Shown: one piece after another, positions 26,501 through 38,500 of the stretch | Numbering within the stretch: position 1 is the stretch's first letter | Layout: each line of letters begins with the position of its first letter | NCBI GenBank assembly: GCA_032622095.1 | Contig: CP136061.1 | Location: 120,292,754 to 120,356,753, forward strand | DNA length: 64,000 nt | Source of the DNA: Siphonodentalium dalli | Lineage: Eukaryota; Mollusca; Scaphopoda; Gadilida; Siphonodentaliidae | Reading direction: 5' to 3' | Position numbers and translations under genes: made by a program | The notes under the pieces: model-generated | Seen by the model: the letters and a program-made list of their open reading frames with translations, nothing else | Database searches by the model: none | What the model was told of the DNA's origin: nothing

Positions 26501-29500
26501 GTTGCATCCTATAGAGACTCAGGGTGGGAGCAGAGCAAAGAAGCGTCGATTAGAGTCAGGCTGGGACAGCATCCGTGATAAAATATCCATATGTGGCCAA
26601 ACACCTCAGGCTATTCCATGGTAAGCCCAGCTCAGAAGCAAAATTATGGGCAAGAAAAAGTAGACATTTTTATGTTTACCCATACCATAGTATGGTAAAC
26701 ATAATGTCGACGTCCGGATTGACCACTCGTCGTGCATCTGTCCGTCTGTCTGTATGTCTGTCTGTCTGTCCGTAGACACTTTACACATGGTGCGATAACT
26801 AAACAATTTTCTTTCCGATCGGAACAAAATTTTGTATATGAGTTTCTCAGACCAAAATACAGATCGAGTTCAAATATTGGTTTTGTTCCCCCTCACGTGT
26901 CAATATAGGTCAATATAGGTCAATGTTTTTGAAACTTGACACAGATATTTAGTACCATGGGAAGCTGTGCACCTGCTATTATATGTCTGTCTGACTTTGT
27001 TTTGTGGAGTTATTCCCCTTTTTCGACTTGCATGCATAATTTTGTCCGAGCTTTTATTCCTACATTTTTTTGTCAATAGGTTTAAGATTAGGGTTACGGG
27101 TTAGGGTTGTGCACCTGCAATGGGAATCTGTTATTTTATTATTTTAACTTAATGTTTACTGACATGTGAAACATCTTAGTGTTTTAAAAACATGAGGGTA
27201 TCCTTAGTCCCATTGGGACAATCACACCTCTAGTTTTATCTTTTGTCATTGTATTTTCAGACTACACTTCACCACGTCATTATATATTGTGTGGTTGTAT
27301 TTTCAGACTACACTTCACCATGTCATTATATATTGTGTGGTTGTATTTTCAGTCTACACTTCACTATGTCATTATATCTTGTGTCGTTGTATTTTCAGTC
27401 TACACTTCACCATGTCATTATATCTTGTGTCGTTGTATTTACAGTCTACACTTCACCATGTCATTATATCTTGTGTCGTATTTACAGTCTACACTTCACT
27501 ATGTCATTATATCTTGTGTCATTGTATTTGTAGGCTACACTTCACCATGTCATTATATCTTGTGTCGTTGTATTTACAGTCTACACTTCACCATGTCATT
27601 ATATCTTGTGTGGTTGTATTTTCAGTCTACACTTCACTATGTCATTATATCTTGTGTCATTGTATTTGTAGGCTACACTTCACCATGTCATTATATCTTG
27701 TGTCATTGTATTTACAGTCTACACTTCACCATGTCATTATATCTTGTGTCGTTGTATTTTCAGTCTACACTTCACCATGTCATTATATCTTGTGTCGTTG
27801 TATTTACAGTCTACACTTCACTATGTCATTATATCTTGTGTCGTTGTGTTTTCAGACTACACTTCGCTATATCATGTGTCGTTTTTAGCTCAACTTACTT
27901 TTGTAAGTTTGAGCTATTGCCATGGCTTGGCGTCCGTCGTCCGTGTGTGCGTGTGTTCGTGTGTGCGTGTGTCCGTCAACACTTTCCTTTGGCGCGGGCT
28001 ACAGGTCGTACCTTTGGTCTGATCTTTATGAAATTTTGCATGAATGTTGACATTGACATGTAGATGGGAACGAGTCATTTTGGGGTCATTCGGCCAAAAA
28101 ACATGGCCGCTGGTGGCCATCTTGGATTTCAAAATTCAATCCATTGGCGCGGGCTACAGGTCGTACTGTTCGTTTGATCATCATGAAATTTGTCATGGAT
28201 GTTAATATTGACATGTAGATGGGAACGAGTCATTTTGGGGTCGTTCGGCCAAAAAACATGGCCGCCAGCAGCCATCTTGGATTTTACTCTTTGCATGACT
28301 AAATCATTTGGCGCAGGCTACAGGTCGTAGTTTTGATCGGAACTTCATGAAATTTGTCATGGATGTTAACAATGACATGTAGATGGGAACGAGTGATTTT
28401 GGGGTTGTTCGCCCAAAAAACATGGCCGCCAGCAGCCATCTTGTATTTTACTCTTTGCATGACTAAATCCTTTGGCGCGGGCTACAGGTCGTACCTTTGG
28501 TCTGATCTTTATGAAATTTGTCATGGATGTTAATATTGACATGTAGATGGGAACGAGTCATTTTGGGGTCGTTCGGCCAAAAAACATGGCAGCCATCTTG
28601 GATTTTACTCTTTGCATGACTAAATCCTTTGGCGCATGCTACAGGTCGTAGTTTTGATCAGAACTTCATGAAATTTGTCATGGATGTTAACAATGACATG
28701 TAGATGGGAACGAGTGATTTTGGGGTTGTTCGGCCAAAAAACATGGCCGCCAGCAGCCATCATGGATTTTACTCTTTGCATGACTAAATCCTTTGGCGCG
28801 GGCTGCAGGTCGTACCTATGGTCTGATATTTATGAATTTTGTCATGAATGTTGACATTGACATGTAGATGGGAACGAGTCATTTTGGGGTCATGCGCCAA
28901 AAAACATGGGCGCTGGTTGCCATTTTGGATTTCAAAATTCAATCCATTGGCGCGGGCTACAGGTCGTGCTGTTTGTCTGATCATCATGAAATTTGTCATG
29001 GATGTTAATATTGACATGTAGATGGGAACGAGTGATTTTGGGGTCGTTCAGCCAAAAAACATGGCCGCCAGCAGCCATCTTGGATTTTACTCTTTGCATG
29101 ACTAAATTCTTTGGCGCGGGCTACAGGTTGTAGCTTTGGTCAGAACTTCATGAAATTTGTCATGGATGTTAACAATGACATGTAGATGGGAACGAGTGAT
29201 TTTGGGGTCGTTCGGCCAAAAAACATGGCGCCAGCACAGGCCTCAGCTTGCAGGTTGAGAATAGGGAGAAGTGACTTCTCCCTCTGGCAGAAATAGGGAG
29301 AAGTGAGAGAAAAATAGGGAGAAGTGAGAGACTGGAGAATAATTTCATCTGATAATTTATTTAATATGAGGTTAAACAAACGAAAAAAACATTATCATGG
29401 AAACAAATTCAAATTTTTCATTTAAATGTAATATAGATTGTTTGTTGCATTTGGTTTGCATATATATGCCACAATTAACGGCCTTGAGTCTTGACATCGA

Positions 29501-32500
29501 CTACCGAGTGTCTCTAAAATCACTGAATCATTGGGAATAAAATTACGATTTTCCGGTTATGGTCATATGGATCACGTTTTATTTCGAACAAGGCAATACA
29601 ACGATTAAAACTTTATTTGCACACTATAAAATGGTGCTCTCGGATAATTTTGTCGTCAAATATATTCAGTAACATCAGGTAACATCGGATAATTTAAAGG
29701 GAGTACGGATTCAATAGAATTATTTGAGGTCCGTTCGATTAGCATTCTGTTATTGCGTGAAAACACGGAATACCACAAAGACGGAAACGGAACTAAAACA
29801 AACAAAATGTTTAAATCGGCAATATAATAATAATTTGAGTCGGCAGTTTTAAACCAGTCAGTCGGGACTAGCAGAAACCAACACTTTATTAAGTATGGCC
29901 AAAACAGAAGGCTTCTTTGTTTGATATATTATAATCCTTGTCTGGACATTGAAGACCACATTTACTTACTCAGCGCTGTTAAACAAAAGGAGTCGACCTT
30001 GTGTCAACATTTTGTCACTGTTTGACTCGCAGGCGATATATTCATAATTGATTTGTAACACTATAGCATGCATGGCTTATCGCTTGCTAAAGCCGTAGGC
30101 TAATTTCGGGTTTTATCTTTTGAATAGGGAGATTTCGTTTCCCAATCGGGAGTATGCACTGGAGAAATGACACAAAATCGGGAGACTCCCGACGAAATCG
30201 GAAGGCGACTTCACTTATCCCTGGCGCGACTCTAAGGCGACTTCGAGGCGTCGAGGGCGACTATTTCGCCCTACTCGCCTGGTAAGCTGAGGCCTGCGCC
30301 AGCAGCCATCTTGGATTTTACTCTTTGCATGACTAAATCCTTTGGCGCGGGTTACAGGTCATACCTTTGGTCTGACCTTTATGAAATTTGATATGAATAT
30401 TGATATTGACATGTATATGGGAACGAGTCATTTTGGGGTCATACGGCCAAAAATCATGGCCGCTGGCAGCCATCTTGGATTTTACTCTTTGCATGACTAA
30501 ATCCGTTGGCGCAGGCTACAGGTCGTAGTTTTGATCAGAACTTCATGAAATTTGTCATGGATGTTAACAATGACATGTAGATGGGAACGAGTGATTTTGG
30601 GGTTGTTTGGCCAAAAAACATGGCCGCCAGCAGCCATCATGGATTTTACTCTTTGCATGACTAAATCCTTTGGCGCGGGCTGCAGGTCGTACCTATGGTC
30701 TGATATTTATGAATTTTGTCATGAATGTTGACATTGACATGTAGATGGGAACGAGTCATTTTGGGGTCATGCGCCAAAAAACATGGGCGCTGGTTGCCAT
30801 TTTGGATTTAAAAATTCAATCCATTGGCGCGGGCTACAGGTCGTGCTGTTTGTCTGATCATCATGAAATTTGTCATGGATGTTAACAATGACATGTAGAT
30901 GGGAACGAGTGATTTTGGGGTCGTTCGGCCAAAAAACATGGCGCCAGCAGCCATCTTGGATTTTACTCTTTGCATGACTAAATCCTTTGGCGCGGGTTAC
31001 AGGTCATACCTTTGGTCTGACCTTTATGAAATTTGTCATGAATATTGATATTGACATGTATATGGGAACGAGTCATTTTGGGGTCATACGGCCAAAAATC
31101 ATGGCCGCTGGCAGCCATCTTGGATTTTACTCTTTGCATGACTAAATCCGTTGGCGCATTCTACAGGTCGTAGTTTTGATCAGAACTTCATGAAATTTGT
31201 CATGGATGTTAACAATGACATGTAGATGGGAACGAGTGATTTTGGGGTTGTTCGGCCAAAAAACATGGCCGCCAGCAGCCATCATGGATTTTACTCTTTG
31301 CATGACTAAATCCTTTGGCGCGGGCTACAGGTCGTACCTATGGTCTGATCTTTATGAATTTTGTCATGAATGTTGACATTGACATGTAGATGGGAACGAG
31401 TCATTTTGGGGTCATTCGGCCAAAAAACATGGCCGCTGGTTGCCATTTTGGATTTCAAAATTCAATCCATTGGCGCGGGCTACAGGTCGTGCTGTTCGTC
31501 TGATCATCATGAAATTTTGTCATGGATGTTAATATTGACATGTAGATGGGAACGAGTGATTGTGGGGTCGTTCAGCCAAAAAACATGGCCGCCAGCAGCC
31601 ATCTTGGATTTTACTCTTTGCATGACTAAATTCTTTGGCGCGGGCTACAGGTTGTAGCTTTGGTCAGAACTTCATGAAATTTGTCATGGATGTTAACAAT
31701 GACATGTAGATGGGAACGAGTGATTTTGGGGTCGTTCGGCCAAAAAACATGGCGCCAGCAGCCATCTTGGATTTTACTCTTTGCATGACTAAATCCTTTG
31801 GCGCGGGTTACAGGTCATACCTTTGGTCTGACCTTTATGAAATTTGTCATGAATATTGATATTGACATGTATATGGGAACGAGTCATTTTGGGGTCATAC
31901 GGCCAAAAATCATGGCCGCTGGCAGCTATCTTGGATTTTACTCTTTGCATGACTAAATCCGTTGGCGCAGGCTACAGGTCGTAGTTTTGATCAGAACTTC
32001 ATGAAATTTGTCATGGATGTTAACAATGACATGTAGATGGGAACGAGTGATTTTGGGGTTGTTCGGCCAAAAAACATGGCCGCCAGCAGCCATCATGGAT
32101 TTTACTCTTTGCATGACTAAATCCTTTGGCGCGGGCTACAGGTCGTACCTATGGTCTGATCTTTATGAATTTTGTCATGAATGTTGACATTGACATGTAG
32201 ATGGGAACGAGTCATTTTGGGGTCATTCGGCCAAAAAACATGGCCGCTGGTTGCCATTTTGGATTTCAAAATTCAATCCATTGGCGCGGGCTACAGGTCG
32301 TGCTGTTCGTCTGATCATCATGAAATTTTGTCATGGATGTTAATATTGACATGTAGATGGGAACGAGTGATTGTGGGGTCGTTCAGCGAAAAAACATGGC
32401 CGCCAGCAGCCATCTTGGATTTTACTCTTTGCATGACTAAATTCTTTGGCGCGGGCTACAGGTTGTAGCTTTGGTCAGAACTTCATGAAATTTGTCATGG

Positions 32501-35500
32501 ATGTTAACAATGACATGTAGATGGGAACGAGTGATTTTGGGGTCGTTCGGCCAAAAAACATGGCCGTCAGCAGCCATCTTGGATTTTACTCTTTCAATGA
32601 CTAAATCCTTTGGCGCGGGTTACAGGTCGTACCTTTGGTCTGACCTTTATGAAATTTGTCATGAATATTGATATTGACATGTATATGGGAACGAGTCATT
32701 TTGGGGTCATACGGCCAAAAAACATGCAGCCATCTTGGATTTCAAAATTCAATCCATTGGCACGGGCTACAGGTCGTACTGTTTGTCTGATCATCATGAT
32801 ATTTATCATGGATGTTAATATTAACATGTAGATGGGAACGAGTCATTTTGGGGTCGTTTGGCTAAAAACATGTCCGCCAGCAGCCATATTGGATTTTACT
32901 CTTTGCATGAATAAATCCTTTGGTGCGGGCTACAGGTCGTAGCTTTGGTCGGAACTTCAAGAAATTTGTCATGTATGTTAACAATGACATGTTGATGGGA
33001 AACGAGTGATATTGGGGTCGTTCAGCCGAAAAACATGGCCGCCAGCAGCCATCTTGGATTTTACTCTTTGCATGACTAAATCCATTGGCACAGGCTACAG
33101 GTCATACCTTTGATCAGATCATTATGAGATTTGTAAAGGCTGTAGATGGGAACAAGTCATTTTGGGGTAATTTGGAAAAAAACATGGCTGCCGGTGGCCA
33201 TTTTAGAATTTACTCTTTGCATCAATAAATCCTTTGTCACACCATAATCACCACATCCCTGATCCGATTATTATGAAACCTGTTATGAATGTTGATATTG
33301 ACATGAACATCTAGTCTTACTTAGACATTTCAATTAGCACCTATTCCTCCATTTACTGTCGACCATTAAATTATTCCCCTACCTAAGTTGAGCTACAGTG
33401 TCATTTTTTTTGCAGGCTACACGTCACCATGTCATATCTTGTATGGTGGTATTTTCTGACTACACTTCACCATGTCATTATATTTTGTGCCTTACATTTC
33501 ACCATGTCATATCTTGTGTGGTTGTATTTTCTGACTACACTTCACCATGTCATTATATCTTGTGCCTTACACTTCACCATGTCATTATATCTTGTGTGGT
33601 TGTATTTTCAGGCTGCACTTCACCATGTCATTATATCTTGTGCCTTTGTATTTGCAGACTACACTTCACCATGTCATTATATCTTGTGTGGTTGTATTTT
33701 CAGACTACACTTCACCATGTCATATCTTGTGTGGTTGTATTTTCAGGCTGCACTTCACCATGTCATATCTTGTGTCGTTGTATTTTCAGGCTTCAACTCA
33801 TTAGTAGGCTGGTGGAGAAATACCCTGATGATTATCCTGAGAATGAATTTGTTCCAATGGTCATTGTGTTATCGAACCTAATAGCAGAATGCAAAAAGTG
33901 AGTTTATACCTAACCAGCACAAAATATTATTGTAACAATTGTGAGTGAAACTCATAGATCTTCACTGGTTTACATTGGGTTTCAATCAAGCCTTGAAATA
34001 GTGTGTCTGTCATTTGCAGAATGAGGTTCCCAGAGGGTTAATTTAGTGATGCTACCCCGCATAGCAGGCTAGCATCACCAAATTCACCCTCTGGGAACCT
34101 CATTCTGATCAGGTGTAAGCAGAATGAGGTCCCCAGAGGGTGAATTTGGTGATGCTAGCCCGCTATGCGGGGTAGCATCACTAAATTCACCCTCTGGGGA
34201 CCTCATTCTGCAAATGACAGGCACACTATTTCGAGGCTTGGTTTCAATAAAAAGACAGTTAATTGGCTGCAATGACACAAATATCAGTTGACTATCATTA
34301 AGAGGTTGTCTTTGATGTTTTTGTTTCAATTTTTCCCCAAAAATTAAATAATGCATTTTCAGTTTTGATTTTCTAGTTTTGTTCTAGTTTTCTTTTATTT
34401 CATGCTCATCAGGATTAAATTACCACTCATGCACACTTTATGAGGGCTTCATTTTTAAACCAATGTGCACCTTATATATCAACTTTCCTTATGTCATATA
34501 TTCAAGGATTCAGTTTGATTGTAGGTTAAAGAGGGAAACAAGATTGGCATTACTGGAAATGTGCCCAAAATGAACATGAGAATGCATTATTATCCCAGAA
34601 TTGACCACTCTCAGAATTTTAATGCTTGGATTTCAAGTTTTTAGGTCTAAACTTCAATTTTTTTTCCTTTTACGAGTAGACCTCAGTTCACCCTGATGTG
34701 TCTAAATTACACTAATCTAAAAGCTTGCTGGACATATAGGATTGTTAGCATGTGTTGTACGTTGTAGTTTCTACACATAATTCCTAGTGACACCATCCTT
34801 GCACTTTAAAATCTCACCGTGTGGTAACATCAAAATATATATGGTACATATCTTGCAATATTACAAATTTGTGTTAATATATCCTTGTTAAAGGCCCACT
34901 TAATTTTCGAATGCCCAGATAACATTATTCCGTATTATATACCATTTGGAAGAGGAACCAAAAAATATATATTCCACCAGAATACGAAGCAGCTGTGGCC
35001 TTGGACTGTCCACCAAGTGATAGAGATTAATTCCAAGACTTCCCCATCTTCAACCCAGATTGCATCAGAATTCAAACTAAGAGATAGAGTTATTCCCATT
35101 CCATTGAGTATTATAGACTTTATAGTACAGTCCGGATCAAAATTAAATACAGGACACGCCTTGGTACCTCAACAAAAACAACATGTTCCCAGTTTATTCG
35201 ACCGGATCAGTTAATAATACAATGTTTTGGAGCTCCCTCTTTCAAATGGTATATGACATGGAATATGTTGTATATAATGTGATCTGGTGATTCAAAAATT
35301 AAGTGGGCCTTTAAATGCACAATTGGATATTTGGATATTGCAGTTTTTGATTATTTCAAATTACACAAAGAAATATTGATCTACTCAGCAGTACACACTT
35401 CAATGGGATTGGCGTCAAATGGCCCTGGGAAAATAGCAAATATACTACAGTAATGCCCAAAGTAATTGACCACTTAACCACAACAGAATTATGGGTAATT

Positions 35501-38500
35501 TTTCAGGATTTAGTCGGAATATGGCTTGTTGCCATTCATCAGAAAGCTCTCAGCGAGAGCTTTCCGATGAATGGCAAAAAGCCATATTTCCGACTAAATC
35601 CTGAAAAATTACCCATAATTCTGCTGTGGTTAAGTGGTCAATTACTTTGGGCATTACTGTATATGAGAGACAAGCCTCTCAAGTCTGATTTTGGCAAAAA
35701 CACACCATATATCATTTTCTCATAGATAATCAGTCATTTCATAGTGTATAACTATGTGTATTATTGGCCATGAAATTTACTATATTTTGATATATAACAC
35801 ATGACAAAATTGAACGAAGTAAAGTCGATATATCGTATTGAAAACTTCCATTAAAAAGCTGTTGTAAGCTTGGGTGTCTGTCAAGTAGTCACAATATATT
35901 GAAATCAATTCAACTATTATGATCACTAATGGCAAACATGCAAACTCCTAGTACGATAAGTCAACTTCACTTTGATTAATTCTGTCAAATTATTTATCAA
36001 ACTAGCAGGGTAACATGACTTTGTCCGGGGATCTAACATCGAAATCCGTCGAAAGGCGCGATTTGACCTTGAATTGACCATTTTGAAGGTCAAGGTGAGG
36101 TTGGGGTCAGGATTTGGCCCGTCCAAAACACTCCACGGACAAAAGTAACCCTAGGTATCAAATTTCGTCGAAATCCGTCCGTTTTACCCAATTTGACCTT
36201 GAATTTACCATTTTGAAGGTCAAGGTCAGGTCGGGGTCAGTACGATATCTCAAGTTCGCTTCCTTTGCTTTTGTCAAATTATAATGTCAAGAAATAAGGG
36301 ATTTCATTGCCAGTAAGACACATTTGGTGATATCTTGGGTGAGATGACCAATTTTGCAAATTTATGAGGGAGATGGCAGTTGTGTTTTTGCCAAAATTTG
36401 GGCTAATGAGTCTTGTCTGTCATATAGAATATATTAATATACATGTATTTGGTATTTTACCCAGTGGCCTGTGATTGGCCTATTGGAGTTATACTCTGGC
36501 TAATTACATGAAAGGTTTTGTTCCCCCTCAAAAAAATTGCTCTTGCTGAGTTCAGACTTCACAATATGGTGCTGGACATTTGCAGAATGAGGTCCCCAGA
36601 GTGTGAATTTAGTGATGCTACCCCACAGGCTGGGCTGGCATTACTAAATTCAATCTCGGGGGACCTCATGCTGCTTAGGCCTCATCTTCATTATCAAATT
36701 AACAAGATTTTTGAAAGTATCTTTTTCTGTTTTAGTTTAATTTCTCTGTATCTCCAAATTGGCAAAGGACACATTGCATAACAAATGGGTGAACTTCACC
36801 ATCTGGGAATTTAAATCTGTGTCTAGGTCTCCCACAGCAGATGAGGTCCCCAGAGGATGAATTTGGTTATGCTAGCCCACTGTGCTGGGGTAGCGTCACT
36901 AAATTCACCCTCTGAGGACCTCATTCTACAAATGTCCAGTACCATATTTTGAGGCCTGGCTGAGTTCATATTACTACTGTGAATTCCAGGAGTGAAGTGC
37001 TCAGTCATTTATTCTGTTGTGCTGAGATGTTTGCCACAGCATCAGAGACGTTTCTCAGAACATCCATGGATGCGAGCATGAGCACTAATTTGTGGAGGAA
37101 AGTCTGGACATCAAGTCTTAGGTTTGTAAAATAGTTATGCATTATGGTTCCATAGAGCTCACCTTAGTTATCCAATTTCCTTTTGTATTGCTCAATTTCT
37201 GAAGAATAATATTGATGATGGTGCACATTACTATTGAAAGGGTGTATGTTCATGTTGCTTCACCATGTACAGTAATGCCCTAAATAATCGACTCCTTAAC
37301 CACAGCAGAATTGTGGGTAAATTTTCAGGATTTAGTCGGAAACATGGCTTGTTGCCATTCATCGGAAAGCTCCCACTGAGAGCTTTCCGATGAATGGCAA
37401 CAAGCCATATGTCTGACTAAATCCTGAAAAATTACCCATAATTCTGCTGTGGTTAAGGAGTCGATTATTTAGGGCATCTGATCATGTGCTTTGTGAGAGC
37501 AATTGACACTGAACGTTAGTGTACACAAATACCCAGGTAGTTATTTATTTTATAATTAATTCAAATGTGATTAATTTATTACCAAATATGCATCTGAACA
37601 ATTAATTATGCTTTACTTTGACTTAAAATTTTCAAGCACAATGAGAACAGTTAGGATGTTTATCAGCAACAGAGAGGTGGTACAACAAAAACTGTTATAG
37701 TGTACCCGATCTATGTTTTGATGAGTGGATGAGTGCAAATTTGCCGTCTGTTCGTCCATCCATCCATCCGTCCGTGGACACTAATTTGTCCCTAGTTTTT
37801 CTCAGTCATTTTTTAATCATTTTCCATATAACTCGGCGTAGACATCAACCACCATGGGAACCATGCGATTATGAGGTCTGTCTGACTTTTTTTTGTGGAG
37901 TTATCCTGGCTTTATCCCCCTTTTTCGACTTAGAACATTTTCAATACAGGGGTATACTTTTGTCTGAGCTTTTATTCCTACATTTTTTGGTAGATTTTTT
38001 AAAAACTTTGCACAGATATTTAGTACCATGGGAGATTATGAGGTCTGTCCAACTTTTTTTTTCTGTAGTTATCTCCCTTTTTCGACTTAGAAAATGTTCA
38101 ATACAGGGGTATACCTTTGTCCGAGCTTTTATTCCTACATTTTTTCTTCAATTGTTTTAAAACGTGGCACAGATATTTAGCACCATGGGAAACTGTGCAC
38201 CTGCACTTGGCACAGACACCAAACACCATGGGAACCTGTGCATCCGCGATTTTAATGTCAGTCAGACTTATTTTCGCAGAGTTTTTGGCCTTCTAGACCT
38301 AGAATATTTTCAATCGTCGACACAATTTTGTCTGGAGTTTTCCTCAGTTGTTTATGAATCTTTTTTTTGGTTAAATTCTGCACAGACATCAACCACCATG
38401 GGGACCTGTGCACCTGCTATTTAAATGTTGGTCAGACTTTATTTTGGTTGAGTTGTTGGCCTTCATGACTTAGAATATTTTCAGTTTTCTCAGTATATTA

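Noticed and set aside
27250-27887. CRISPR-like regular repeat array
   Set aside because: The units are contiguous with no unique spacers, in an intron of an animal gene. It is a minisatellite.
27287-28063. Long + strand open frames (258 and 199 codons) and several overlapping ones
   Set aside because: They are the 45-bp minisatellite read in different frames. The protein is a simple repetition, and the ends run into unrelated repeat DNA.
31370-32468. Two near-identical 95-codon frames as a duplicated gene
   Set aside because: They are units of the family A repeat within an 811-bp higher-order duplication, not genes.
33398-33901. 167-codon open frame overlapping exon 11
   Set aside because: Only the last ~36 codons are real ATM exon 11. 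The part before is the acceptor-like minisatellite.
34885-35214. 109-codon frame as a host gene
   Set aside because: It coincides with a MITE bounded by perfect inverted ends and has no recognised domain or exon context.
36020-36245. GACCTTGAA/AAGGTCA words as nuclear-receptor response elements
   Set aside because: They lie in a two-unit repeat typical of dispersed invertebrate repeats. The half-site resemblance is not evidence of regulation.
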